Source: an uncultured Verrucomicrobia subdivision 3 bacterium (GTDB lineage Bacteria > Verrucomicrobiota > Verrucomicrobiia > Limisphaerales > UBA11358). Taken from it: a DNA stretch of 55,492 nt. The position numbers and the translations under genes were made by a program. This document shows, one piece after another, positions 28,501 through 35,232 of this stretch (positions are counted from its first letter, which is position 1; each line of letters begins with the position of its first letter). The notes below the pieces were generated by a model, which was not told where the DNA came from, did not search any database, and saw only the letters and a program-made list of their open reading frames with translations. Location of the stretch: positions 1 to 55,492 of the forward strand of contig CAIQWB010000024.1 of NCBI GenBank assembly GCA_903875465.1. The letters run 5' to 3'.

Positions 28501-28857
28501 GGTGCCACCCTGTGGTTGATCTGGTCCTGCAATTACTATGGCCAAGGCACTGGCCAGGGCTATGCCATTGACAACTTGAAAGTGGCGGCCTCGACCACGC
28601 CGATTATCGCCCCGACCCTCGGTCCGGTTAGCTACAATACCACGGCTGCGGGCACCAAGGGCTTGCAGTTCAGCTTCACGGACGCCGCCGGGGCGGCCGC
28701 GCAGTTCACCACTTGGAGCACCACCAACCTCACGCTGCCCTTCAGCCAATGGACCAGCCTGGGCCATCCCACGGAAGTTTCTCCGGGCGTCTATCAAGTT
28801 AATGACGCGCAGTCCATTACCAATGCACAGCGTTTCTACAAGGTTACCTCCCCGTAA
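25528..28857 (+). CDS. Large secreted protein with three Ig-like domains
   Basis: This secreted protein (1109 aa) has no recognised enzyme motif. The signal peptide MKRTLLTLGLAALLSNSLQA is residues 1-20. An N-terminal region (about 25-420) with recurring Gly/Asn turns may be a beta-propeller. Three Ig-like domains follow (about 425-520, 521-620 and 621-725), each with the YQW core and a xSGxYS-type Cys-less strand (LNYQWLENG, FTYQWYHAG, VGYQWYLGK). A beta-rich C-terminal region ends in a module with TNLTLPFSQW and QRFYKVTSP, shared with the GH5 and LamG proteins. The start at 25528 begins the signal peptide; the frame extends back to 25498. It is likely a surface or matrix protein of unknown ligand. 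Confidence 0.85.
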   Translation: MKRTLLTLGLAALLSNSLQAQTPAAVIPPGKLAVFKAGTTDTNWPMLTARVAPCFVQVFDPAITNQSSTNAVVSVTMSTNSAVPGSVWINHHAGSEGGGLSRSLNRQYLCLEGYVGNILSPTAAKPSTDPTVGRGIVTLDSFTNAVSVLSTPTGWFGIPLGSTVGTQDNPTGICSPDGTNFYGTGNFAALGTATGELDGTLFYNAQSGNLQEVQQALQAAGEARIIGGMLLVATKSATGVASGLYNFIDPSSGNVVPQPWNPNVANPYFNFTFTNLYLNWGTTFKTVLNFDMDEARTVAYGADQTYGIVKFTNNAGNWVQAPYYFSATNIGTLKQTAANQGCFGICVDFSGPNPVIYATTMENGTVTNFPGGLGVNTANGHQNNNRLIKLVDTGVSPGTNYVATTLATAATINEFFGGVDFTPDLRPLITAQPSTFATTLAAGGSLFNVTAVSASGLNYQWLENGLALDANTYPTATNASLDLTSLTTIANYNPSGFTNQYQCVITNNYGSVTSLVASLIVTVNPTAPRITSGTNKVTAFVGANVAFTPVVASGTAPFTYQWYHAGVALVDDGVKYAGSTTASLSITNLVSPSDSGNYSIVLSNPSSSIASNVVDILTVSFAKPSITPGQPAPATTFVGNPTTLVANQSGGTPAVGYQWYLGKTPLTDMTGEFVNSSGIYTGAGSSALTINANTTADSGSYSIVYTNGAGSVTSAVATVTVLVPPTHSLVAYSNQVYVQTFDALPDPGYAGVAVNGTAIGSGVSVNSFNNPLKAGFINGLQYSLGNPFDFAYPVIPNGYLGGLGLATGATNMNGWYGVTDTNLVDGVDSVNGLGISHFGAQNGDQSTGGVIDFGLNDSQGGVVGTNRALGVLSTSSSGSSAVALKLVNTSANTLNYLNLSWLGEMWRNNKAGRTLSFSYTVDPTGNSFGLQSEPAYTNNTPQLIPGTTRVDELSFNFPANNGLILAVDGTSPVNQTNIVASNLALSTPWTPGATLWLIWSCNYYGQGTGQGYAIDNLKVAASTTPIIAPTLGPVSYNTTAAGTKGLQFSFTDAAGAAAQFTTWSTTNLTLPFSQWTSLGHPTEVSPGVYQVNDAQSITNAQRFYKVTSP

Positions 28858-28888
28858 TGAGTAGAATGTAATCCAATCAATAAAATCC

Positions 28889-28920
28889 AAGCCGGGCGGA
28901 CGCAAGTCCGCCCGGCTTTT
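28889..28920 (+). terminator. Rho-independent terminator
   Basis: A perfect 13-bp GC-rich stem (AAGCCGGGCGGAC with GTCCGCCCGGCTT) closes a GCAA tetraloop and is followed by T residues, 31 bp past the stop of the Ig-domain gene. It also lies just after the end of the convergent reductase gene and may serve both strands. Confidence 0.85.
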
Positions 28921-28936
28921 GCTTTCCAAGGTCGGT

Positions 28937-29632
28937 TTATTGGGCAGCGGCAAATACCGCAAAGAGCTCATTACCGATTCTCTGGAGCGATTTGACTTGA
29001 AACCCAGTGGCGGCAGCCAGGCTCGGCGCGCCCAGGCCCTCGGCAATGGTGGGGGCGGTGCGGCCGCCGAAAACCTTGGGGCACAGGGTGAGGTGTAATT
29101 CGTCAACCAGGCGATGACGAAACAGCGCGTCGTTAAGTCCCGCCCCGCCCTCGGCGGCGAGCCGTTGGACATTCCACCGCTGGCGCAGCCACGCCAGTGC
29201 CGCTGGAAAATCAAGCTCGGTCGGGCCGCCCACCCACACGTCATCCGCCAGAGCTCGCAAGCGCTTTAACCGGGTGGCAGAAACGTGATCAGTGGTTAAA
29301 ATCAGGATCGGCGAAAAGCGGTGTTTGAAAATCTCCGCCCGGGGATTAACGCTGCCACTGCCGCTGACGATCACGCGGATGTTATATTCCGCCAGACCAT
29401 TTTTAAGCCGCCGGCGGCAATATTTCTCCCCGCCGGGCCCCAAATTCACCGGCTCGGCATCCACGGTGCGCGCACCCGCCATAACAGCGTCTGCCGTCGA
29501 CCGGAGTTCCAGCAAATGTTCATGATCGCGCGCACTCCCAAAGGTGGAGATGGACCGGTTGGCCGTGGCAATTTTGCCATCCGCCGTCATGGCCATATTA
29601 ATGAACACGAAGGGACGCACAGAACGTTTCAT
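28937..29632 (-). CDS. RibD C-terminal/dihydrofolate-reductase-fold reductase
   Basis: This cytoplasmic NADPH-dependent reductase (231 aa) matches the free-standing RibD C-terminal domain, which reduces the ribosylaminopyrimidinone intermediate of riboflavin synthesis. Visible landmarks are FINMAMTADGKIA near the N-terminus, ADAVMAGARTVDAEPV, and the C-terminal AEGGAGLNDALF followed by VDELHLTLCPKVFGG. No deaminase domain is attached, so it is not a full RibD. It lies 3 bp downstream of queA and is probably co-transcribed with it. Family members outside riboflavin synthesis exist, so the exact substrate is not certain. Confidence 0.85.
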   Translation of the reverse strand: MKRSVRPFVFINMAMTADGKIATANRSISTFGSARDHEHLLELRSTADAVMAGARTVDAEPVNLGPGGEKYCRRRLKNGLAEYNIRVIVSGSGSVNPRAEIFKHRFSPILILTTDHVSATRLKRLRALADDVWVGGPTELDFPAALAWLRQRWNVQRLAAEGGAGLNDALFRHRLVDELHLTLCPKVFGGRTAPTIAEGLGAPSLAAATGFQVKSLQRIGNELFAVFAAAQ

Positions 29633-29635
29633 ACC

Positions 29636-30712
29636 TTAAAGGATTAACATGGCATCGCCATAGCTGAAAAAGCGGTAGCGCGCTTGAATGGCTTCCGCAT
29701 AAGCCTGGAGGATGAGTTCCCGGCCAGTCATGGCTCCCGGCGCGGCGAAAGCGCTTACCAGCATGAGCAGGGTGGAACTGGGTAAATGAAAATTGGTCAA
29801 AAGCGCATCCACCACCTGAAAGCGATACGGTGGATAGAGGAAAATCCGGGTTTTTCCCCGGTAAGGTTGCAATCCATCCGGATGCAGTGCCGCCACACTC
29901 TCCAGTACCCGCACACTGGTGGTGCCGGCCGCAAAAATCCGCCGGCCGGCAGCCTTCGCTGTTTGGATCAAGGCCACGGTTTCCGCGCTCAATTCTATGT
30001 GTTCGGCGTGCATTTGGTGGCTGGCCAGCGTTTCCGCCTTCACCGGGCTAAAGGTGCCGAGCCCAACATGCAGCGTGACCCAGCCGAGTTTAACTCCCTT
30101 GGCCTGCAACTGTTCGAGAATTTCGGGGGTAAAGTGCAAGCCCGCCGTGGGGGCGGCCACCGAACCGGGAGGCTGGGCGTAAACCGTTTGATACCGCTGT
30201 TTATCCTCGCCCGCAGTCTGGGGATGCTCCCGCTGGATATAGGGTGGCAGCGGAATTTCCCCGTGCCGTTCCAAATCTTGGAGAATGTTTTTGGTGCCCG
30301 TAAAGCTTAAGCGCCGGTGCCCCTCGGCATTCACCACGCTAACGGTGGCCCGAATCCCGGTGGGTTGGCCGGCCAAATCCAGGATGTGAATCCGGGTTCC
30401 CGGTCTGGCCCGTTTCCCCGGGCGGACCAACGACCACCAGTCATTGACGGCCATTTCTTCGATCAAGAGCATTTCAAAGGCCCCCCCGGTCGACTCGTTC
30501 AGCCCCCGCAGGCGGGCAGGAATTACCCGGGAATTATTTAATATGAGGACATCTCCCGCTTGCAAATACCCCGGCAGCGACGTAAATTCACTATGTTTGG
30601 TGAGTCCGGTCAAACGGTCCAAAACCAGTAATCGCGAGGCGTCCCGCCGGGCGGTCGGGAATTGGGCAATGAGTTCGACCGGCAACTCATAGTGGAAATC
30701 AGCAGTTTGCAT
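29636..30712 (-). CDS. queA: S-adenosylmethionine:tRNA ribosyltransferase-isomerase QueA
   Basis: QueA transfers and isomerises the ribosyl group of S-adenosylmethionine onto 7-aminomethyl-7-deazaguanine in tRNA, making epoxyqueuosine. The protein (358 aa) is near the usual length. Family motifs are easy to see: FHYELPVELIAQFP at the start, RDASRLLVLDR, GDVLILNNSRVIPARL, PPYIQRE, the YQTVYA and GSVAAPTAGLHFT signature, and TNFHLPSSTLLMLVSAF near the end. The start at 30712 (MQTADFHYELP) is chosen over 30763 because QueA proteins begin this way. It is transcribed away from the dcw cluster. Confidence 0.96.
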   Translation of the reverse strand: MQTADFHYELPVELIAQFPTARRDASRLLVLDRLTGLTKHSEFTSLPGYLQAGDVLILNNSRVIPARLRGLNESTGGAFEMLLIEEMAVNDWWSLVRPGKRARPGTRIHILDLAGQPTGIRATVSVVNAEGHRRLSFTGTKNILQDLERHGEIPLPPYIQREHPQTAGEDKQRYQTVYAQPPGSVAAPTAGLHFTPEILEQLQAKGVKLGWVTLHVGLGTFSPVKAETLASHQMHAEHIELSAETVALIQTAKAAGRRIFAAGTTSVRVLESVAALHPDGLQPYRGKTRIFLYPPYRFQVVDALLTNFHLPSSTLLMLVSAFAAPGAMTGRELILQAYAEAIQARYRFFSYGDAMLIL

Positions 30713-30787
30713 TACGGCCACAGGATAGCAGGGGTGCCTAGGTAAAAACAAATGCACTTGCAAGATTCCGCCCTGGGTGATCGTTCT

Positions 30788-30816
30788 TTGACAAAATGTG
30801 AATAACTCTAGAATAA
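30788..30816 (+). promoter_or_regulatory. Candidate upstream promoter of the dcw cluster
   Basis: A perfect TTGACA (30788-30793) is followed by a weak -10 candidate, GAATAA at 17 bp or TAGAAT at 15 bp. It lies about 140 bp before mraZ. The DnaA-box match at 30797-30805 falls inside the spacer. Confidence 0.35.
30797..30805 (-). promoter_or_regulatory. DnaA-box match in the mraZ promoter region
   Basis: TGTGAATAA is the reverse complement of TTATTCACA, which fits the DnaA consensus TTWTNCACA. A one-mismatch relative (reverse TTATTCACC) occurs at 30942-30950. A single box could arise by chance, but its position in the dcw promoter is suggestive. Confidence 0.35.
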
Positions 30817-30851
30817 CTTACAAATTACCGTGCTCCTGCACCTTTTTTTTA

Positions 30852-30880
30852 TTGACTGTCAGGGGTTAAAGTGGGTTAAT
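30852..30880 (+). promoter_or_regulatory. Candidate proximal promoter of mraZ
   Basis: TTGACT (30852-30857) and GTTAAT (30875-30880) are 17 bp apart. Transcription would start near 30888, inside the phased MraZ boxes, which is the arrangement expected for MraZ autoregulation. Confidence 0.45.
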
Positions 30881-30916
30881 CTCCCAAGAAGTGGATGGTT
30901 TTGGGTCTAAATGGGG
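30862..30916 (+). promoter_or_regulatory. 10-bp-phased MraZ operator boxes
   Basis: MraZ is known to bind repeated TGGGN boxes separated by five bases. Here GGGGT (30862), TGGGT (30872), TGGAT (30892), TGGGT (30902) and TGGGG (30912) sit exactly on a 10-bp grid; only the position at 30882 (TCCCA) is out of pattern. They overlap and follow the proximal promoter, 41 to 95 bp before the mraZ start. Confidence 0.7.
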
Positions 30917-30956
30917 TCTAAAACCACAAAGCTTAAAAACGGGTGAATAAGTTAAT

Positions 30957-31421
30957 ATGTCCGGGTCCGTGTCAAAATCGCCGATTCAGTACTATTCCCA
31001 CTACCCCCACGGGGTGGATGAGAAGCGGCGCGTTCAGATACCGGCCAAATGGCGCCCGGAAGAGGAAAACACCCAGTTGACCGTGATTGTCTGGCCCCAG
31101 CACAAGGCTGGCACCTGTTTGCGGGTCCTGCCGCCGCATGAATTTGCCAAATTATTGGAAACGGTGGAGGCGATGCCGAATTCGGACCCAAAAAAAGTTT
31201 TGTTAAAGCGATTTATTGGCAGTGAATCGGACCATTTGCCCCTCGACAAGGCCGGGCGGATCGTTTTGCCAGAGCATATGGCACGGGCGGCCGGGATTCA
31301 GGACAAGGCGATTTTGTCCGGTTGTATCAGTTACTTTGAAATTTGGTGTCCGGCCCGGTATGAGGGTGCCAAGGCCGTGGATATCCAAGTGGCGAGCGAG
31401 GCCTTTAGTTTAATGGGATAA
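30957..31421 (+). CDS. mraZ: Transcriptional regulator MraZ
   Basis: MraZ is the DNA-binding regulator of dcw clusters and here heads the cluster. The protein (154 aa) has two SpoVT/AbrB-like halves, each with the DxxxR core: GVDEKRRVQIPAKWR (about 19-33) and LDKAGRIVLPEHM (about 96-108). The length is close to the usual 140-155 aa. The ATG has only a weak Shine-Dalgarno. Phased TGGGN boxes upstream point to autorepression. It is followed after 5 bp by a gene of unknown function rather than directly by rsmH. Confidence 0.96.
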   Translation: MSGSVSKSPIQYYSHYPHGVDEKRRVQIPAKWRPEEENTQLTVIVWPQHKAGTCLRVLPPHEFAKLLETVEAMPNSDPKKVLLKRFIGSESDHLPLDKAGRIVLPEHMARAAGIQDKAILSGCISYFEIWCPARYEGAKAVDIQVASEAFSLMG

Positions 31422-31426
31422 AGCAT

Positions 31427-31906
31427 ATGAATTTCGGAAAATTATTGGCGGCAGGCCGGAGTATTATGAACGGCCGCGTGAATCTGGCTTATCGAGAAAA
31501 CAAGCATGTCTATCTCCCCAAGTTTGAGCCGGCCAAGCCTGCGGCCACCAAAGTGGTGGGGCAGAGTGGGGCCGCCGTTTCGGCCGCCCCGGCCAGCACG
31601 CCGGTCAAATTATCCGTGACTGCGCCGTTCGCCGGGAAATCTGCAGCCGCGAGGACCACCAGTTGGTCGGCCCGGCTGAATCCCTTGTCCCGGCTGCGGG
31701 GTGAACCGGCCAGTTCTGGCTACCGTAATGCGGTGCAAACGGAATTGTGTTTGGAACTGGTGAAACCGATCCACAGCGACCTGCGCGATGCGGAGGTGGA
31801 AGTGGTTCCATTGAAATGCCGTTCGCCCCGGCCGAGTGGGGCGGCGGAGCCCGCCGCAGCCTGGAGTGAGCTGGGCACCGGTGTTTTGGCGGGTAAAACG
31901 GTTTAA
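31427..31906 (+). CDS. Uncharacterised protein between mraZ and rsmH
   Basis: I do not recognise this 159-aa protein. Its N-terminus is basic (MNFGKLLAAGRSIMNGR), followed by an Ala/Pro/Ser-rich, probably disordered stretch (about 35-95), then a more ordered segment with ELCLELVKPIHSDLRDAEVEVV and a low-complexity tail. There is no signal peptide or membrane helix. Spacing to mraZ (5 bp) and rsmH (21 bp) and uninterrupted codon structure argue that it is real and part of the dcw operon. The usual dcw order has no gene here, so it may be a lineage-specific division or regulatory factor. Confidence 0.7.
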   Translation: MNFGKLLAAGRSIMNGRVNLAYRENKHVYLPKFEPAKPAATKVVGQSGAAVSAAPASTPVKLSVTAPFAGKSAAARTTSWSARLNPLSRLRGEPASSGYRNAVQTELCLELVKPIHSDLRDAEVEVVPLKCRSPRPSGAAEPAAAWSELGTGVLAGKTV

Positions 31907-31927
31907 TATTGGGAAGAACAATGCGCA

Positions 31928-32860
31928 GTGACCGAGTACATCCACAAATCAGTGATGGCGGCGGAGGTGTTGGCCGCCCTGCGCCCGATGCCGGGCGGGC
32001 GGTACGTCGACGGGACGCTCGGTGGGGCTGGTCACGCAGCGAGCATACTCAGCGCGAGCCGGCCGAGTGGATGGTTGTATGGGTGCGATCGCGATGGCGT
32101 CGCAGTTGAAATCGCCTCGGCCCGGCTGGCCGAACAATTTGCCGGACGTTTCGAAATCCGGCGCGGGAATTTTGCGGAATTGGCGGATTGGGTGCCCTTG
32201 GCCAGTTGTCAGGGCGTGCTCCTGGATTTAGGGGTTAGTTCGCCCCAACTGGACACGGCGGAACGCGGTTTTAGCTTTCAATTGGAAGGCCCGCTTGACA
32301 TGCGGCAGGACGACCGGCAAAGCCTGACGGCGGCGGATTTGGTTAACGGTGCGGACGAAGTGGAGCTGGCCCGCATCTTTTGGGAATGGGGCGATGAGCG
32401 GGACTCCCGCCGGTTTGCACGGGCCATTGTGCATGACCGGGGGTTGCGGCGGTTTACGACGACCCGGCAACTGGCGGAACTGATTGAGCGGCTGGCGCCG
32501 CGCCATGGAAAAAAGGCGCACCCGGCAACCAAAGTATTTCAGTCTCTCCGCATCGCGGTGAATGACGAAATTGGTTCGCTGAGACGTGGCCTGGCGGCGG
32601 CGGTGAAATTATTGGTGCCGGGCGGCCGCCTGGTGGTTTTGACGTTCCATTCCTTGGAAGACCGGGTGGTTAAAGAGTTTGGACGGGAACGGGCGCGGGA
32701 CTACACATTTCCTGGCACGGTGGATGTGCCGGAATTGCGGCAGCCCTGCATGCCGGTGCTCACTTGGGTGAGTCGGAAAGCGATTTTGCCGGGGGCCACC
32801 GAGCTGCAAGTGAATCCCCGGAGTCGGAGCGCGCAGTTGCGGGTCTTGGAAAAAATTTGA
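31928..32860 (+). CDS. rsmH: 16S rRNA (cytosine-1402-N4)-methyltransferase RsmH
   Basis: RsmH (MraW) methylates N4 of C1402 in 16S rRNA using S-adenosylmethionine. The 310-aa length is standard. Family motifs are HKSVMAAEVLAALRP, the SAM site YVDGTLGGAGHAASIL, LLDLGVSSPQLD, ARAIVHDR, and TFHSLEDRVVKEF. The reading frame starts with GTG at 31928; an ATG at 31921 is out of frame and would give a different product. A GGAAG at 31912-31916 can serve as Shine-Dalgarno. The next gene begins one base after its stop. Confidence 0.96.
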   Translation: MTEYIHKSVMAAEVLAALRPMPGGRYVDGTLGGAGHAASILSASRPSGWLYGCDRDGVAVEIASARLAEQFAGRFEIRRGNFAELADWVPLASCQGVLLDLGVSSPQLDTAERGFSFQLEGPLDMRQDDRQSLTAADLVNGADEVELARIFWEWGDERDSRRFARAIVHDRGLRRFTTTRQLAELIERLAPRHGKKAHPATKVFQSLRIAVNDEIGSLRRGLAAAVKLLVPGGRLVVLTFHSLEDRVVKEFGRERARDYTFPGTVDVPELRQPCMPVLTWVSRKAILPGATELQVNPRSRSAQLRVLEKI

Positions 32861-32861
32861 T

Positions 32862-33233
32862 ATGCCAAAAAGTCATGACAGTCAGTCGGGAGTGATCCGG
32901 TTTGCGCCGGCGCTCAAGGCGGCGCTCATGTGCGTGGTGATCACGGGCTCGGCCGTGGGGTATGTGTGGCAGAAGGGTGAAATTGACCAATTGGGCCAGG
33001 ACAAGCACCGCTGTGAGGTGCTGTTAACGCAATTAAAACGCAATAACCAACGGCTGGTGGATCAAATCGCCATATTACATTCGCCCCTTAGCCTGGACCA
33101 GCGCGTGAAAGAATTGAATTTGGGCTTGGGCCCCTTACAACCCGGCCAGGTGGTGCGGTTGGCGGAGCCGACCGGTGCGTGGGCAGGGGAAAGAGCCGGA
33201 AACCGGCAGTTGGCCGAACGATCTGATGATTAA
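32862..33233 (+). CDS. ftsL: FtsL-like cell division protein
   Basis: This small bitopic membrane protein (123 aa) is identified by position and shape: a short cytoplasmic N-terminus, one membrane helix (about 18-35, ALKAALMCVVITGSAVGYV), and a periplasmic coiled coil (about 38-75, with heptad-like spacing in QLGQDKHRCEVLLTQLKR). FtsL bridges FtsQ/FtsB and the FtsWI synthase. Primary sequence is poorly conserved in this family, so the call depends on its place between rsmH and ftsI. No separate FtsB is seen in the window. Confidence 0.8.
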   Translation: MPKSHDSQSGVIRFAPALKAALMCVVITGSAVGYVWQKGEIDQLGQDKHRCEVLLTQLKRNNQRLVDQIAILHSPLSLDQRVKELNLGLGPLQPGQVVRLAEPTGAWAGERAGNRQLAERSDD

Positions 33234-33260
33234 TTGACCGAAAACAACCATTAACATTTT

Positions 33261-33318
33261 TGGCCGCCGCTCGTGATACCCTTGGTTTGAGGAACCGAAT
33301 GTCACGAGCGGCCGGCCA
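33261..33318 (+). other. Long hairpin between ftsL and ftsI
   Basis: TGGCC-GCCGCTCGTGA (33261-33276) and its complement (33302-33318) form a 16-bp stem with a single bulged base; the loop contains a second small hairpin (GGTT with AACC). It ends 12 bp before the ftsI start and is followed by GCTTTTAAT. It may act as a partial terminator or an mRNA processing or stability element inside the dcw operon. Confidence 0.55.
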
Positions 33319-33330
33319 GCTTTTAATACT

Positions 33331-35223
33331 ATGAACCGAACGTTGCAACTAAAACGGATCATGCTCCTGCTGGGGCTGCTGGGCGCGGCGTTTGCCGGAC
33401 TAGGCTACCGGTTGGTGGATTTACAGGTGCTGCGCCACGGGGAATTGAGTGTTAAAGCCGAGCAAAACACCCAGCGGGAATACTGGCTGGCCGCCCGCCG
33501 CGGGGACATCCTGGACATTAATGGCAACCTGCTGGCAGGCAGCGTGCCCGTGAAAACCGTTTGTGTAAATCCCTCCCTGCTGGCGGACAAGCAGGCGGTG
33601 GTTGCGCATGCACTCGCGCCTGTGCTCCAAATGAGTGAGGCCGAATTGCTGCAACGGTTCACCCCTCGAATCGTTAAAAATTCCAAAGGCCAGACAGTTA
33701 CCAACGGCCTGACATATGTGCGTTTGCAAAAAGAGGTTTCGGAGGACACCTGGCTGAAAATTCAGGGGGTCATGTCCAATCTGACCTTTGGAATCGATGA
33801 AAAAAAGCTCTCGCGAACCAACCAATTGACCTTGCGGGCCGTACGGCTGAGTGCCATTTCCGCTGAGTCTGACCAGTTGCGGGTTTATCCCAACGGTTCG
33901 CTGGCCGCCCAAGTGCTCGGTTACGCCGGCACGCAGGAAAAAACGATGAATGGCCGGCAGGTGAACCAGATTTACGGGCGCGAGGGCATCGAGCTTTCGC
34001 TGAATTCCAAGCTCACCGGCGTGCCGGGCTGGCGGTTGACCGAAACCGACCATGCCCGCCATGAAATCACCGACATGCGCAACGAGGAAGTTAAGCCCTA
34101 CGATGGCGACAACGTGGTCCTGACCATTGATTCGGCAATCCAGCACATTGTCGAGAATGCACTGGTCGACGCAATGCAAAAACACAGTCCCAAGAGCATC
34201 ACGGGGATCGTCATGCGGCCGCGCACCGGCGAGATCCTGGCCATGGCTTCGCTGCCGACGTATAATCCGAGTCATCCGGGTACCAACATGGTGGAATTCC
34301 GCAACCGGGCGATCACCGACGTGGTCGAGCCGGGTTCAACCTTCAAAATCGTGGTCGTTTCCGGGGCGTTGAACAACGGCACGGTGCGGCTGAACCAGTC
34401 AATATATTGCGAGCGCGGTCATTTCGCATTTGCCGGGCGCGTGCTGCATGATCATGAGCCTTACGGCGAATTAACGGTGGAGGGCGTCATTACCCACTCT
34501 TCAAACATCGGTGCGGCCAAGATCGGCATTATGATGGGGTCCGACTCCCTCTATGGTTATGCCAAAACCTATGGCTTTGGCCAGCCCACCGGCATTCCAC
34601 TGCCAGGTGAAGTGCGGGGCTTTTTGTATCCGGTGAAGGATTGGAGCAAGGTTTCTATTGCCCAGATTCCCATGGGACACGGCGTGGCGGTGACCCGCCT
34701 GCAAATGCTCATGGCCATGGGGGCGCTGGCCAATCATGGCTGGCTCATGCGTCCCATGCTGGTCAACCGCCTGGAGGACCGCAACGGCGCGGTGATCCAG
34801 CAATATACCCCTCAAAAAGTCCGCCAGGTGGTGAGTGACGACACCGCGAAATTGATGGTGCACGCCCTCAAGACGGTCGTGACCAAGGAAGGCACCGCCC
34901 CGGGTGCGGCCATGGAAAATTATGTGGCGGCCGGAAAAACTGGAACGGCTCAGAAAGCTGAGAATGGCGCCTACGTGTCCGGCAAGTTTGTCTCCTCTTT
35001 CATCGGCTTCTTTCCTGCGGACAAGCCCGAAATTTGCATTTCTGTGGTAATGGATGAGCCGAAGGAAGGTTATTACGGCGGCCAGGTATGCGGGCCAGTG
35101 TTCAAGGCCATCGCCGATCGCTGTGCCAGTTATTTAAATGTGCCTTCGGACAAAAACCTCCAGCTCACCAATGCGCCTGCCATTATGGCGGCCGCTGGCA
35201 TGGCCGGGTTACATCGTCCTTAA
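33331..35223 (+). CDS. ftsI: Peptidoglycan D,D-transpeptidase FtsI (class B PBP)
   Basis: FtsI (PBP3-type) cross-links septal peptidoglycan together with FtsW. The protein (630 aa) has an N-terminal membrane helix (about 10-28), a pedestal domain with RRGDILDINGNLLA (about 57-70), and a transpeptidase domain with the active-site Ser336 in PGSTFKIVV, the SxN motif Ser390-Ser391-Asn392, and KTGT at 536-539. No PASTA domains are present. It follows ftsL after a 97-bp gap containing a large hairpin, and is followed by murF after 9 bp, without murE between them. Confidence 0.95.
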   Translation: MNRTLQLKRIMLLLGLLGAAFAGLGYRLVDLQVLRHGELSVKAEQNTQREYWLAARRGDILDINGNLLAGSVPVKTVCVNPSLLADKQAVVAHALAPVLQMSEAELLQRFTPRIVKNSKGQTVTNGLTYVRLQKEVSEDTWLKIQGVMSNLTFGIDEKKLSRTNQLTLRAVRLSAISAESDQLRVYPNGSLAAQVLGYAGTQEKTMNGRQVNQIYGREGIELSLNSKLTGVPGWRLTETDHARHEITDMRNEEVKPYDGDNVVLTIDSAIQHIVENALVDAMQKHSPKSITGIVMRPRTGEILAMASLPTYNPSHPGTNMVEFRNRAITDVVEPGSTFKIVVVSGALNNGTVRLNQSIYCERGHFAFAGRVLHDHEPYGELTVEGVITHSSNIGAAKIGIMMGSDSLYGYAKTYGFGQPTGIPLPGEVRGFLYPVKDWSKVSIAQIPMGHGVAVTRLQMLMAMGALANHGWLMRPMLVNRLEDRNGAVIQQYTPQKVRQVVSDDTAKLMVHALKTVVTKEGTAPGAAMENYVAAGKTGTAQKAENGAYVSGKFVSSFIGFFPADKPEICISVVMDEPKEGYYGGQVCGPVFKAIADRCASYLNVPSDKNLQLTNAPAIMAAAGMAGLHRP

Positions 35224-35232
35224 TGACTTGTT

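Noticed and set aside
31921-31923. ATG as the start of rsmH
   Set aside because: It is out of frame with the methyltransferase; the GTG at 31928 opens the correct frame.
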